A stretch of DNA of 64,000 nucleotides. Source: an uncultured Pelagibacteraceae bacterium. GTDB lineage: Bacteria > Pseudomonadota > Alphaproteobacteria > Pelagibacterales > Pelagibacteraceae. Positions 8,135 through 18,068 of this stretch are shown here, piece by piece. The stretch is from the NCBI GenBank assembly GCA_902521615.1, contig CABYSJ010000002.1, positions 1 to 64,000 of the forward strand, read 5' to 3'. The notes below the pieces were generated by a model. It was not told the DNA's origin and did no database searches. It worked only from the letters and a program-made list of their open reading frames with translations. A program made the position numbers and the translations under genes. Within the stretch, counting starts at the first letter, position 1; every line of letters begins with the position of its first letter.

Positions 8135-9636
8135 TAAAAAATTCCTTTTTTATTATTTTGTTTTAATCTATTTTTTCTTACTTCAATATTTATTTTATGA
8201 AGTTGGCCAGATTTTAAATTCTTTAAGTTTTGCACTGTTTTTAAAAAACGACCACTCTCTTTTCTGTCTAAAATACCATTAGTTAAAGTTAAAAATTTAT
8301 TTATGTAATTTTCTCTTTTAAATGGTCTAGCTCCATATGGATGTGCATCTGCTCTATCTAGCTCCTCTGTTATTTTTTTTCTATTATTAAGTGTTACAAC
8401 TACTTTTGCACCAAATGCTTTATTTCTAGGATTTGGATCATGATATTTCTTTGTCCATTTTTTATCTTCGTGTGTTTTTATTGATTTCCAAATCTTTATA
8501 GTACTTTTTCTATTTGCTCTAGCTTTCGTGTAAGATTTTATATGATGCCAATCCCCATCTTCCAAAGCTACAGCAAAAATATACATAATAGAATGATCAA
8601 GAGTTTCTCTACTTGCATTAGGGTCCATTTTTTGTGGATCATTAGCACCTGTTCCAATTACATAATGAGTGTGATGACTTGTAAAAATATCAATTTTTTT
8701 AACAAGATTTAAATTAGGGATTTTTGTTTTTAGTTTCTTAGCTAGATCTATTAAAGCTTGTGATTGGTATTCAGCAGAATATTCTTTTGTATATGTCTCT
8801 AAAATAGCTTTTTTACTTTCACCTTTTTTTGGCAATGGGACTTTGTATTTAGCTTTTTTACCATCTAATATTCTTGCTATTACACTATCCTCACCTTCGT
8901 ATATTGGACTTGGCGCACCTTCACCTCTCATTGCTCTATCTACAGCTTCGATAGCAAGCTTGCCTGCATGTGCTGGAGCATAAGCTTTCCAACTTGAAAT
9001 CTCTCCTTTTCTAGATTGTCTGGTAGAAATTGTTGTATGTAGTGCTTGTTGAACAGCTTGATAAATAGTTTCAGTATTTAATTTTAACATTGCCCCTAAT
9101 CCAGCAGCCACACTAGGCCCTAAATGAGCAATGTGATCAACTTTATGTTTGTGTAAACAAATTCCTTTAACTAAATTAACTTGAACTTCGTATGCAGTAA
9201 TTATTCCTCTTAGTAAATCCATTCCACTTTTTTTATTTTGTTGTGCAACACTTATAAGTGGAGGTATGTTATCACCAGGATGACTATAATCTGCAGCTAA
9301 AAAAGTGTCATGAAAGTCTAATTCTCTAACAGCTGTCCCATTTGACCATGCTGCCCATTCGCAATCAAATTTTAATTTTGAGTTTACACCAAATATAGTT
9401 GCACCATTTTTTCTAGAATGCTTTAATGCCATTTGTCTAGATGAGATTACTGGCTTTCTATTTAATGAAGCAATAGCAACAGAAGCGTTATCAATAATTC
9501 TATTTATAACCATTTCAATAGCATCTTCGTTTAATTTGGCATTATCACTAGCTATCTCAGCTATTTTCCAAGCAAGCTGTTTCTTCTTCGGAAGATTAAT
9601 TTTTGATGGATATACTTTAACTGTATGTAATAACAA
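8134..9636 (-). CDS. prpD: 2-methylcitrate dehydratase (MmgE/PrpD family)
   Basis: 500 residues of the MmgE/PrpD family, with the family's DFHDTFL and AYEVQ segments and the [17 protein letters not shown] run. It dehydrates 2-methylcitrate to 2-methyl-cis-aconitate. The best start is TTG at 9636: AGGAG lies about 7 nt upstream and no in-frame ATG or GTG is available near it. First gene of prpD-prpB-prpC. In marine SAR11 cells propionyl-CoA would be expected from DMSP, odd-chain or amino acid breakdown; that source is inference. Confidence 0.92.
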   Translation of the reverse strand: MLLHTVKVYPSKINLPKKKQLAWKIAEIASDNAKLNEDAIEMVINRIIDNASVAIASLNRKPVISSRQMALKHSRKNGATIFGVNSKLKFDCEWAAWSNGTAVRELDFHDTFLAADYSHPGDNIPPLISVAQQNKKSGMDLLRGIITAYEVQVNLVKGICLHKHKVDHIAHLGPSVAAGLGAMLKLNTETIYQAVQQALHTTISTRQSRKGEISSWKAYAPAHAGKLAIEAVDRAMRGEGAPSPIYEGEDSVIARILDGKKAKYKVPLPKKGESKKAILETYTKEYSAEYQSQALIDLAKKLKTKIPNLNLVKKIDIFTSHHTHYVIGTGANDPQKMDPNASRETLDHSIMYIFAVALEDGDWHHIKSYTKARANRKSTIKIWKSIKTHEDKKWTKKYHDPNPRNKAFGAKVVVTLNNRKKITEELDRADAHPYGARPFKRENYINKFLTLTNGILDRKESGRFLKTVQNLKNLKSGQLHKINIEVRKNRLKQNNKKGIF

Positions 9637-9690
9637 AATAACTCCTAATTTGTGATTTTGTTTTTAATAGTTAAAATAAATTAATCAATA

Positions 9691-10371
9691 TTAAAGATAT
9701 TGAGATACAATTTTTTCAATACCTACAAAGTCTTTTATTGAGTGATTATGATAAATTTCATCAATATTTTTTTCAGTATATCCATCTTCTAATAAAATCA
9801 TTGGGATTTCTGCTGCTTTAGCAGCATTTGCATCTGACTCACTATCGCCAATCATAATTGATTTATTTTTACTACCATCTAAAATTTCTATGATTGTTGT
9901 TATGTGCCTTGGATCAGGTTTGCAATAATCAAAAGTATTGTAACCAGCAACATACTCAAAGTAATTATATATCCCAATTTTTTTTAGAAGATCTACAGCG
10001 AGATGTTCTGTTTTATTCGTACATACTGCCATTGATATATTTTCTTTTTTACACCAATTTAAAAAATCTTTTACACCAGGCATCAAAGTACTTTCATTTA
10101 AAATATTATTTCCATAATAAGAAATAAATTCATCTGTCATTTCATTTTTGATTTTCTCATTAATCGAAGTTAATTCTTTTTTGGCCTGGCTCCATATAGA
10201 TCTACCAATCATTGCTCCAGCTCCTTGACCAACAGTATTTTTAAGTTCATCAAGAGATTTTGTGGGGTATCCAAATTTCTTCATAACATGGTTATGAGCA
10301 AGGATTAGATCAGGCGCTGTGTCTACTAACGTACCATCTAAATCAAATAAAACTATAAATTTTTGTTTCAT
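9691..10371 (-). CDS. gph: Phosphoglycolate phosphatase-like HAD hydrolase
   Basis: 226 residues with HAD motif I FDLDGTLVDT (nucleophile Asp near 9), motif II CTNKTEH, a Lys motif III (DYCKPDP) and motif IV GDSESDANAA. The helical cap of about 70 residues between motifs I and II fits the Gph/PGP subfamily, which removes 2-phosphoglycolate formed during DNA repair. Substrate is by family similarity only. It stands alone between prpD and the divergent acetyltransferase gene. Confidence 0.8.
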   Translation of the reverse strand: MKQKFIVLFDLDGTLVDTAPDLILAHNHVMKKFGYPTKSLDELKNTVGQGAGAMIGRSIWSQAKKELTSINEKIKNEMTDEFISYYGNNILNESTLMPGVKDFLNWCKKENISMAVCTNKTEHLAVDLLKKIGIYNYFEYVAGYNTFDYCKPDPRHITTIIEILDGSKNKSIMIGDSESDANAAKAAEIPMILLEDGYTEKNIDEIYHNHSIKDFVGIEKIVSQYL

Positions 10372-10440
10372 TTTAAAAGTATTTTAAAGAAATAAATTGT
10401 GAATTAATCAATATATATACTTAATGTAAATCAAATCTAA

Positions 10441-11052
10441 ATGGAAGTTTTAAATCAAAAAAAACTTAGAGAAAAATTTATAAAGTCAGGCGTAAAGATG
10501 ATTGGTCCTGAAACCATTTTTTTTTCAAAAGATACTAAGATTGGAAATAATGTGACTATAGAACCTTATGTTGTTATTGGCTCTAAAGTAAAAATTGGGA
10601 ATAATGTAATTATAAAATCTTTTTCACATTTAGAATCTTGTAAAATTGAAAATAAAGTCGAGATTGGTCCATATGCCAGAATAAGACCTAATACAATTTT
10701 AAAAGAAGGATCTAAAGTTGGTAATTTTGTAGAGATTAAAAAAAGTACTTTAGGAAATAAATCAAAAGTTAACCATTTATCTTATGTGGGAGATACTCAA
10801 ATTGGGAAATCTGTGAACATTGGTGCAGGCACAATTACATGTAATTATGATGGAGTAAATAAAAATAAGACAAAAATTAAAGACAAAGTATTTATAGGCT
10901 CAAACTCTTCTTTAGTTGCTCCAGTTACTATAAATAAAGATAGTATTGTTGGAGCTGGATCAGTAATTACAAAGAATGTTAAAAAAAAATCTTTAGCACT
11001 AACAAGATCGCCACAATTAGAAGTTAAGAATTACAAAAGAAAGAAAAAATAA
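10441..11052 (+). CDS. glmU: Free-standing GlmU C-terminal domain: glucosamine-1-phosphate N-acetyltransferase
   Basis: 203 residues made almost wholly of hexapeptide repeats (left-handed beta-helix). The segments [41 protein letters not shown] and LTRSPQ match the acetyltransferase half of bifunctional GlmU, including the catalytic His of the NHLSYVGD segment and the acceptor-binding Arg, Lys, Tyr and Asn. The start corresponds to the linker helix around residue 235 of the E. coli enzyme; the uridyltransferase half is absent and nothing upstream (10372-10440) encodes it. It lies 3 bp before glmS, so both belong to UDP-GlcNAc synthesis. The symbol refers to this domain only. Confidence 0.85.
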   Translation: MEVLNQKKLREKFIKSGVKMIGPETIFFSKDTKIGNNVTIEPYVVIGSKVKIGNNVIIKSFSHLESCKIENKVEIGPYARIRPNTILKEGSKVGNFVEIKKSTLGNKSKVNHLSYVGDTQIGKSVNIGAGTITCNYDGVNKNKTKIKDKVFIGSNSSLVAPVTINKDSIVGAGSVITKNVKKKSLALTRSPQLEVKNYKRKKK

Positions 11053-11055
11053 TTT

Positions 11056-12876
11056 ATGTGTGGAATTATTGGAATATCAAGTAACAAACCTGTTTCTGCA
11101 AATATAATTAATTCATTAAAAAAATTAGAGTACAGAGGATATGACTCAGCAGGAATAGCCACACTTTCAGATGGCGAAATCAATGAAGTAAAATCAGAGG
11201 GAAGAGTTGACAACTTAGAAAATAATTTTGATTTAAAAAACTTAAGAGGAAATATTGGTATAGGGCATGTAAGATGGGCAACTCATGGAATTCCCAATAG
11301 TTTAAATGCTCATCCTCATTCTTCTCATAACGTATCTGTAGTTCATAATGGAATTATTGAAAACTCTACAATATTAAAAAAACATTTAATTAACAAAGGT
11401 CATAACTTCAAATCACAGACAGATACAGAAGTAATTGTTCATTTAATAACAGAGCATTTAAAGACTTCAGAATTAGAAGAGGCAATCACAAAAACTTTAA
11501 AACAACTCCATGGAAGTTTTGCTCTTGGAATTGTTTTTAAAGATATGCCAGACTTATTAGTCGGTGCTAGAAGAGGGTCACCCTTAGCTGTTGGTTATGG
11601 TCCAAATGAAAACTATCTAGGATCAGATTCTTATGCTTTAAAATCTATGACAAATAAAATTACTTATCTTGATGATGGTGAATTTTGCATTGTTAAAAAA
11701 GATCAAGTTCTTTTTTTCAACGAAGAAGGAATAAAAGTTAATAAAAAAATATTAGAACTATCATCAGATCAAGCAAATTACGATAAAGGTGACTTTAAAC
11801 ATTTCATGGCAAAAGAAATTGAGGAGCAACCACTAACAATTAAAACTGGAATTAAAGAATATGTAGATAATGTAAATAAAGACATAAATATTCTTAATTT
11901 TCCTTGGAAAACAGAGGAGATTAATTCAATCACCTTAATAGGATGTGGAACAGCTTATCACTCTTGCTTAATGGCAAAATATTGGTTTGAAGAGCTTACA
12001 AATTTAGATGTTAACATAGATATAGCTTCGGAATTTAGATATAGAAAAAATAGATTTAAAAAAGATAGATTATATATCTTTGTTTCGCAATCTGGGGAAA
12101 CAGCAGATACTTATGCAGCTTTAGATATATGTAACAAAAACAGTATGAAAACATGTGCTGTTGTTAATGTAATCGAAAGCTCAATAGCAAGAGATTCTAA
12201 TTTTGTTTTACCAATTCATTGTGGTCCTGAAATTGGAGTAGCATCAACAAAAGCATTTCTAGGTCAAATACTTGTTTTATATATTTTAGCTCTAAAACTT
12301 GGATCACTGAGAAATGAAATTGAAAAAAAAGAATATAAAGAAAAGATTAAAAACTTAAAAGCTTTGCCTGACTTAATAGAGAAAACATTGCTTCATGATA
12401 ATGATATCCAGGCAATTTCTTCAACATTTAACGAAGCTAAAGGTTCAATGTTTTTGGGGAGAGGGTATTCATACCCAATAGCTTTAGAAGGTGCATTAAA
12501 ACTTAAAGAACTTTCATATGTTCATGCTGAAGGATATCCAGCTGGAGAAATGAAGCATGGACCTTTAGCTTTAATAGAAGAGGGCATGCCAGTAGTTGTT
12601 TTGGCTCCTAGAGATAATTATTATAAAAAAACAATTTCAAACATGCAGGAAGTTATAGCAAGAGGAGCAAAGGTATTATTGATTACTAATAAAAGTAAAG
12701 ATGAAGTTGTTTCAGAAAATATTTGGGAAACTATTGAAGTAGAGAACACAAACGATGATTTACTTCCATTTCTTTTAACAATTCCATTACAAAAACTTGC
12801 GTATTACTCTGCTCTTAAAAAAGGGTATGATATAGATAAACCAAGAAATTTAGCAAAATCAGTAACTGTTGAATAA
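11056..12876 (+). CDS. glmS: Glutamine-fructose-6-phosphate aminotransferase (isomerizing)
   Basis: 606 residues, the full family length. The protein begins MCGIIGI, with Cys2 the glutaminase nucleophile after Met removal; HVRWATHG and HNGIIEN complete the glutaminase domain (1 to about 240). Two SIS domains follow (GCGTAYHS, SQSGETADT, ASTKAFLGQ) and the typical C-terminal KSVTVE. It makes glucosamine-6-phosphate, the first step to UDP-GlcNAc for peptidoglycan and lipopolysaccharide. It starts 3 bp after the acetyltransferase gene, a functional pair. Confidence 0.97.
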   Translation: MCGIIGISSNKPVSANIINSLKKLEYRGYDSAGIATLSDGEINEVKSEGRVDNLENNFDLKNLRGNIGIGHVRWATHGIPNSLNAHPHSSHNVSVVHNGIIENSTILKKHLINKGHNFKSQTDTEVIVHLITEHLKTSELEEAITKTLKQLHGSFALGIVFKDMPDLLVGARRGSPLAVGYGPNENYLGSDSYALKSMTNKITYLDDGEFCIVKKDQVLFFNEEGIKVNKKILELSSDQANYDKGDFKHFMAKEIEEQPLTIKTGIKEYVDNVNKDINILNFPWKTEEINSITLIGCGTAYHSCLMAKYWFEELTNLDVNIDIASEFRYRKNRFKKDRLYIFVSQSGETADTYAALDICNKNSMKTCAVVNVIESSIARDSNFVLPIHCGPEIGVASTKAFLGQILVLYILALKLGSLRNEIEKKEYKEKIKNLKALPDLIEKTLLHDNDIQAISSTFNEAKGSMFLGRGYSYPIALEGALKLKELSYVHAEGYPAGEMKHGPLALIEEGMPVVVLAPRDNYYKKTISNMQEVIARGAKVLLITNKSKDEVVSENIWETIEVENTNDDLLPFLLTIPLQKLAYYSALKKGYDIDKPRNLAKSVTVE

Positions 12877-12911
12877 ACTTTAAACTCTGTTAAAACACCC
12901 TTAGGTTGAAT

Positions 12912-14291
12912 ATGAAAAGTTGGAAAAAAAATAGTTGGAGAAAATATCCTGTAAAGCATATTCCAGAATATCCAGACAAGAAAGAACTGGATAAAGTTTT
13001 GGATAAGATAGGAACATTTCCTCCGTTAGTATTTGCTGGAGAAACGAGACATCTTAAAAGTCAGTTAGCAGATGTTGTAGACGGAAAAGCATTTTTACTC
13101 CAGGGCGGAGATTGTGCTGAAAGTTTTGCAGAATTTAATCCAGACAATATTAGAGATACGTTTAAACTAATGTTGCAAATGTCATTAGTTTTAACTTACT
13201 CAGCTTCATTGCCAGTTGTAAAAGTTGGAAGAATAGCTGGTCAATTTTCAAAACCTAGAAGTGCACCTACAGAAATAAAAGATGGAGTAGAGCTTCCTAG
13301 CTATTTAGGTGACAATATAAATGCCATGGAATTCAATGAGAAGGCTAGAGTTCCAGATCCTAAAAGATTATTTAAAGCATATTCGCAATCAGCTGCAACT
13401 TTAAACTTAATAAGAGCATTTTGTCATGGAGGTTTTGCAGACCTTAAGAATGTTCATAATTGGAATTTAGGTTTCATCAAAAATTCACCTGAATTAAAAA
13501 GATTTAAAGAATTAGAGGATAATATTGCAAATGCACTTGCTTTTATGGATGCATGTGGAATTACCTCAGAATTTAATAGAAGATTAAAAACGGTTAATTT
13601 TTGGACTTCACATGAAGCTTTATTGCTCCCATTTGAAGAGACTATGACAAGAGTAGATTCGACTACTGGAGAAAATCATGACACATCTGCTCACTTTGTT
13701 TGGATTGGGGATAGAACAAGACAATTGGATGGTGGCCATGTTGAGTTTTGTAGAGGTATAGAAAATCCAATAGGAATTAAATGTGGACCTACCTTAAAGG
13801 CTGATGATTTAATTGATCTATGTAATAAAATAAATCCTAAGAATGAAAAAGGTAAAATCACACTAATATCAAGATTTGGTGCAGATAATGTTTCAAAATT
13901 TTTACCAAAACTAATTAGGGCAATAAAAAAAGAAGGTTTAAATGTAATTTGGTCGTGTGATCCTTGTCATGGAAATACAGTCAAAGCAGCAACAGGGTTT
14001 AAAACAAGACCATTTAACAGTGTCTTAAAAGAAGTTAAAAATGTTTTTGCATGTCATCAAAGCGAAGGAAGTTACGCTGGTGGTTTACATATAGAATTAA
14101 CTGGTCAAAATGTAACAGAGTGTATTGGTGGAGCACAAAAGATATCAGAAAAAGACTTATCATCAAGATATCACACGCATTGCGACCCAAGACTAAATGC
14201 AAACCAAGCTCTAGAATTAGCTTTCTTGATTTCAGATGAGATTAAAAAGAATAGCTCTTATTCTAAAAACGCAAATAGAGCGGCATCTTAA
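12912..14291 (+). CDS. aroG: 3-deoxy-7-phosphoheptulonate synthase, class II
   Basis: About 459 residues from the ATG at 12912 (a TTG two codons earlier is less likely). It has the class II (plant/actinobacterial) signature: LLQGGDCAESF with the metal-binding Cys, VGRIAGQFSKPRS, WIGDRTRQLDGGHVEF, CDPCHGN, HIELTGQNVTEC and CDPRLNANQALE. It condenses phosphoenolpyruvate and erythrose-4-phosphate to start the shikimate pathway. The symbol is used loosely, since class II enzymes are not homologous in detail to E. coli AroG. Flanked by glmS and nadE with short gaps. Confidence 0.93.
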   Translation: MKSWKKNSWRKYPVKHIPEYPDKKELDKVLDKIGTFPPLVFAGETRHLKSQLADVVDGKAFLLQGGDCAESFAEFNPDNIRDTFKLMLQMSLVLTYSASLPVVKVGRIAGQFSKPRSAPTEIKDGVELPSYLGDNINAMEFNEKARVPDPKRLFKAYSQSAATLNLIRAFCHGGFADLKNVHNWNLGFIKNSPELKRFKELEDNIANALAFMDACGITSEFNRRLKTVNFWTSHEALLLPFEETMTRVDSTTGENHDTSAHFVWIGDRTRQLDGGHVEFCRGIENPIGIKCGPTLKADDLIDLCNKINPKNEKGKITLISRFGADNVSKFLPKLIRAIKKEGLNVIWSCDPCHGNTVKAATGFKTRPFNSVLKEVKNVFACHQSEGSYAGGLHIELTGQNVTECIGGAQKISEKDLSSRYHTHCDPRLNANQALELAFLISDEIKKNSSYSKNANRAAS

Positions 14292-14329
14292 GACATTGTA
14301 AAATTTTAAATATTTAATACTTTAAAATC

Positions 14330-15067
14330 ATGAAGGCTACAGAAAAAGTAAATTTTATTTCTAATTGGATTAAAGATTATGTAAATAACATGCCAAGTAA
14401 GGCAGAGTCATTAGTTATAGGAATTTCTGGAGGAATAGATTCGTCAGTTTCTAGTACATTAAGCGCAATGACAGGTTTAAAAACTATTGTCTTATCTATG
14501 CCAATCAAACAAAAATCACATCAACATGATTTAAGTTTAAAGCATCAAGAGTGGTTAGTTAAAAATTTTAAAAATGTTGAGGCACATACTATAAATTTAG
14601 ATGAGTTATTTTTGGCCTTTAGTTCCAGTTTATCAAATTTTGACAATGAACATGGAATGGCAAATTCTAGAGCTAGATTGAGAATGACAACGCTTTATCA
14701 AGTTGCAGCTGCGAATAAAGGAATAGTAGTTGGAACTGGAAATAAAGTTGAAGATTTTGGTGTTGGTTTTTACACAAAATACGGAGATGGTGGAGTAGAT
14801 ATATCTCCTATAGCCGATTGTAATAAAACTGAAGTTTGGGAGCTTGGAAAAGAGCTTGGAATTTTAAATGAAATTATAGATGCGGCCCCTACGGATGGTT
14901 TATGGGACGATGGAAGAACGGATGAAGGTCAACTCGGACTAAAATATGAAGAATTAGAAGAAGCTATGGATAATCCTAATTCAGCTAATCGAGCTAAATA
15001 CGAAACTATTAGAAAACAAAATTTGCATAAAATGGAGCCAATTCCTGTATGCAAAATTCCAAATTAA
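14330..15067 (+). CDS. nadE: Ammonia-dependent NAD+ synthetase
   Basis: 245 residues. The PP-loop ATP-binding motif SGGIDSS is at about 33-39. VVGTGNKVEDFGVGFYTKYGDGGVD-like sequence (14725-14799) matches the deamido-NAD site, and DGLWDDGRTDEGQLG is the family's C-terminal loop. There is no N-terminal nitrilase domain, so it uses ammonia directly and not glutamine. It makes NAD+ from nicotinate adenine dinucleotide in the cytoplasm. A terminator follows at once. Confidence 0.93.
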   Translation: MKATEKVNFISNWIKDYVNNMPSKAESLVIGISGGIDSSVSSTLSAMTGLKTIVLSMPIKQKSHQHDLSLKHQEWLVKNFKNVEAHTINLDELFLAFSSSLSNFDNEHGMANSRARLRMTTLYQVAAANKGIVVGTGNKVEDFGVGFYTKYGDGGVDISPIADCNKTEVWELGKELGILNEIIDAAPTDGLWDDGRTDEGQLGLKYEELEEAMDNPNSANRAKYETIRKQNLHKMEPIPVCKIPN

Positions 15068-15069
15068 TC

Positions 15070-15094
15070 AAATAGATTCACAAATCTATTTTTT
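15070..15094 (+). terminator. Rho-independent terminator after nadE
   Basis: A perfect 9-bp stem, AAATAGATT (15070-15078) with AATCTATTT (15083-15091), closes a 4-nt loop and runs into further T residues up to 15094. It separates nadE from cysS. Confidence 0.72.
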
Positions 15095-15112
15095 AAGTAT
15101 ATTCCTAAAATA

Positions 15113-16468
15113 ATGAGTAAAGATATTTTTTTAACAAATAATCTAACAAATAAAAAAGAGAAGTTTGTTCCACTAGATAAAAGTAACATTAGAATGTATG
15201 TGTGCGGACCAACTGTTTATGACGATCCTCATATTGGGAACGCAAGACCAATAGTCGTATTTGATATTCTATTTAAAATTTTAAAAAAAAATTATCCTAA
15301 AGTTACTTACGTTCGAAATATTACAGATGTTGATGATAAAATTATTAAATCTTCAAAAGAAAAAAATATTTCAATTTCAGAATTAACGAGCAAAGTAACT
15401 AAAAGTTTTAGTGAAGATTGTAATTACTTAAATTGTGAAGAGCCAACACATCAACCTAAAGCAACTGAAAATATAGATTTGATGATTGAGATGATTTATG
15501 AATTAATAAAAAAAGGATTTGCTTACGAAAATAATAAGCATGTTTATTTTGAGGTTAAAAAATTCAAGGATTATGGTCAACTCTCAAACAAAAAATTAGA
15601 TGAACTTATTGCTGGATCAAGAGTAGAAGTCAGTGGAAATAAAAAAAATTCAGAGGATTTTGTGTTATGGAAACCTTCAGAAGACGATGAACCATCATGG
15701 GAGTCTCCATGGGGAAAAGGAAGACCAGGATGGCATTTAGAGTGTTCGGCAATGTCAAAGAAATTTTTAGGAGATGAGTTTGATGTTCATGGTGGTGGTA
15801 TAGATTTGTTATTTCCTCATCATGAGAATGAAATAGCCCAATCAAGATGCGCAAATGATACTAAAATATTTGCAAAATTTTGGATGCATAATGCATTCAT
15901 CACAATGTCTAATGAAAAGATGGCTAAGTCTCAGGGAAATATTTTAAAAATAAAAGATTTTAGAAATAAGATAAGTGGCCAAGTTTTAAGATTAGCTTTA
16001 ATGAGCGCGCATTATAAACAACCATTAGATTGGAATGATAAACTTTTGGATAACTGTCAAAACACAATAAATAAATGGTACAATTCATATTTAAAAATTG
16101 AAAATAATTCTAAAGTTTCTGATGAAATTCTTCAGCCACTTTACGATGATTTAAACACTCCTGGATATATTGCTAATTTACATCAATTATATGACAAAGC
16201 TCAAAAAGGTAACGATGAGGATAAATCTTTATTTGTTTCTGCTTGTCAATTTGTAGGACTATTAAATGAAAGTAAAGAAAATTGGCTTAAATTTAAAATG
16301 AGCAAAGCCTTAATTACTGAAAAAGAAATTCTACAAAAAATCCAGGAAAGAAATAAGGCTAGAGAGAACAAAAATTACGAAGATGCTGATAAAATTAGAA
16401 AAGAGCTTTTAGACAAAGGTGTTTTAATAGAAGATAAAGATGATAAAACGACTTGGAAATTTAAATGA
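15113..16468 (+). CDS. cysS: Cysteinyl-tRNA synthetase
   Basis: 451 residues, normal for the family. Class I synthetase signatures are HIGNARP (about 40-46) and KMAKSQGN (about 269). Zinc ligands are Cys31 (YVCGPT), the Cys in WHLECSAM and the His and Glu in HHENE. It charges tRNA-Cys. The last bases overlap the next start by 4 bp (ATGA), so it is translationally linked to the citramalate synthase gene. Confidence 0.97.
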   Translation: MSKDIFLTNNLTNKKEKFVPLDKSNIRMYVCGPTVYDDPHIGNARPIVVFDILFKILKKNYPKVTYVRNITDVDDKIIKSSKEKNISISELTSKVTKSFSEDCNYLNCEEPTHQPKATENIDLMIEMIYELIKKGFAYENNKHVYFEVKKFKDYGQLSNKKLDELIAGSRVEVSGNKKNSEDFVLWKPSEDDEPSWESPWGKGRPGWHLECSAMSKKFLGDEFDVHGGGIDLLFPHHENEIAQSRCANDTKIFAKFWMHNAFITMSNEKMAKSQGNILKIKDFRNKISGQVLRLALMSAHYKQPLDWNDKLLDNCQNTINKWYNSYLKIENNSKVSDEILQPLYDDLNTPGYIANLHQLYDKAQKGNDEDKSLFVSACQFVGLLNESKENWLKFKMSKALITEKEILQKIQERNKARENKNYEDADKIRKELLDKGVLIEDKDDKTTWKFK

Positions 16469-18066
16469 GCAAAGAACAACTTTATATATTTGACACAACA
16501 TTACGTGATGGAGCGCAAACTCAAGGTGTAGATTTTTCAATTGATGATAAGGAAAAAATCTCATCAGCATTAGATAAATTGGGTGTTGATTATGTTGAAG
16601 GAGGTTGGCCAGGTGCAAATCCAACTGATACTGAGTTTTTTAATAAAGATCATAATTTTAAAACAACAAAATTAACTGCATTTGGAATGACTAAAAAGTC
16701 TGAACACAGCGCAGAAAATGACCCTATGCTCTCATCATTAATTAATTCAAACAGTACTTCTGTTTGCTTGTTTGGAAAATCATGGGATTTTCAAGTGGAT
16801 GTCGCATTAGGAATAAGTAATGAGCAGAATTTAATGAATATAAGTGAAAGCACAAAACACATTGTTAAATCTGGAAAAGAGTTCATTTTTGATGCTGAAC
16901 ATTTTTTTGATGGATATAAAGCTAATCCAGAATATGCAATGTCATGTTTAAAAGCTGCTTTTGATAATGGTGCTAGATGGATTGTATTATGTGATACTAA
17001 CGGTGGTACACTTCCACACGAGATAGCAGAAATTGTATCTAAAGTAAGTAAGCAAATTCCTGGAAAAAATTTAGGAATACATGCTCACAATGATACCGAA
17101 AATGCTGTAGCTAATAGTCTTGCAGCAGTTCAAGCAGGCGTTAGACAAGTTCAGGGTACAATCAATGGTTTGGGGGAAAGATGTGGAAATGCTAATTTAA
17201 TGTCATTAATTCCCTCTTTTTTTTTAAAGAAAGATTTTTCAGATAAGTTTGAACTAAGTATTAAAAGAGAAAATTTAAAAAACTTAACTCAATGCTCTAG
17301 GTTGTTGGATGAAATATTAAACAGGAAACCAAACAAACATTTACCTTATGTTGGAGCGTCTGCTTTTTCTCATAAAGGGGGAATGCATGTTTCAGCAGTC
17401 CAAAAAGATCCTAAAACCTATGAGCACATAAATCCAGAAGAAGTTGGAAACTCTAGAAATATAGTTGTTTCAGATCAATCGGGACAATCTAATATTATGT
17501 CGAGATTGAATTTAATAGGAATTAAAGTTGAAAAAAGTGATCCAAAAATTAAAAAACTTTTAGATGAAGTTAAAGATAGAGAATTTATTGGTTATAGTTA
17601 TGATGGTGCTGACGCATCTTTTGAGTTATTAGCTCGAAGATTAATGGGGGAAATACCAAGATATATTTCAATTAATGAATATGATGTTTCAGTAAAGAAA
17701 GACAATGCAGGAGAAATAGTTTCATATGCAAAAGCTCAATTAGAAGTAGATGGAAACAAAATTTTGTGTGAAGGACAAGGAAACGGACCTGTTAATGCTC
17801 TAGATAATGCAATTAGAAAGAATGTTAACAAGCTTGCTAAATATTCTGAATATTTAAAAGATTTAAGACTAGTTGATTACAAAGTTAGAATTTTAAATAC
17901 TGGTACAGAAGCTGTAACAAGAGTTAGTATTGAAAGTACAGATTCGAAAGGTGTTAATTGGTTTACTATTGGAGTATCACCAAATATCATTGATGCATCT
18001 TTCAAAGCTCTTGTTGATAGTTTAGATTATAAGTTATTTAAGGATAAAGCTCCCGGAAGTTCGTAA
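16465..18066 (+). CDS. cimA: (R)-citramalate synthase (LeuA/CimA family)
   Basis: 533 residues. The N-terminal TIM barrel begins with DTTLRDGAQTQGV, the form typical of the CimA branch (isopropylmalate synthases usually read DTTLRDGEQ). GIHAHNDTENAVANSL (near 205-220) gives the metal-binding His pair, and a C-terminal LeuA-type regulatory domain runs from about 375. The enzyme joins pyruvate and acetyl-CoA to citramalate, giving 2-oxobutyrate for isoleucine without threonine deaminase. A 2-isopropylmalate synthase or homocitrate synthase role is less likely from this motif. Confidence 0.87.
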   Translation: MSKEQLYIFDTTLRDGAQTQGVDFSIDDKEKISSALDKLGVDYVEGGWPGANPTDTEFFNKDHNFKTTKLTAFGMTKKSEHSAENDPMLSSLINSNSTSVCLFGKSWDFQVDVALGISNEQNLMNISESTKHIVKSGKEFIFDAEHFFDGYKANPEYAMSCLKAAFDNGARWIVLCDTNGGTLPHEIAEIVSKVSKQIPGKNLGIHAHNDTENAVANSLAAVQAGVRQVQGTINGLGERCGNANLMSLIPSFFLKKDFSDKFELSIKRENLKNLTQCSRLLDEILNRKPNKHLPYVGASAFSHKGGMHVSAVQKDPKTYEHINPEEVGNSRNIVVSDQSGQSNIMSRLNLIGIKVEKSDPKIKKLLDEVKDREFIGYSYDGADASFELLARRLMGEIPRYISINEYDVSVKKDNAGEIVSYAKAQLEVDGNKILCEGQGNGPVNALDNAIRKNVNKLAKYSEYLKDLRLVDYKVRILNTGTEAVTRVSIESTDSKGVNWFTIGVSPNIIDASFKALVDSLDYKLFKDKAPGSS

Positions 18067-18068
18067 GA

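Noticed and set aside
14297-14329. AT-rich inverted repeat ATTTTAAA/TTTAAAAT as a terminator after the DAHP synthase gene
   Set aside because: All A/T, weak stem and no T run; such repeats are expected by chance at this base composition.
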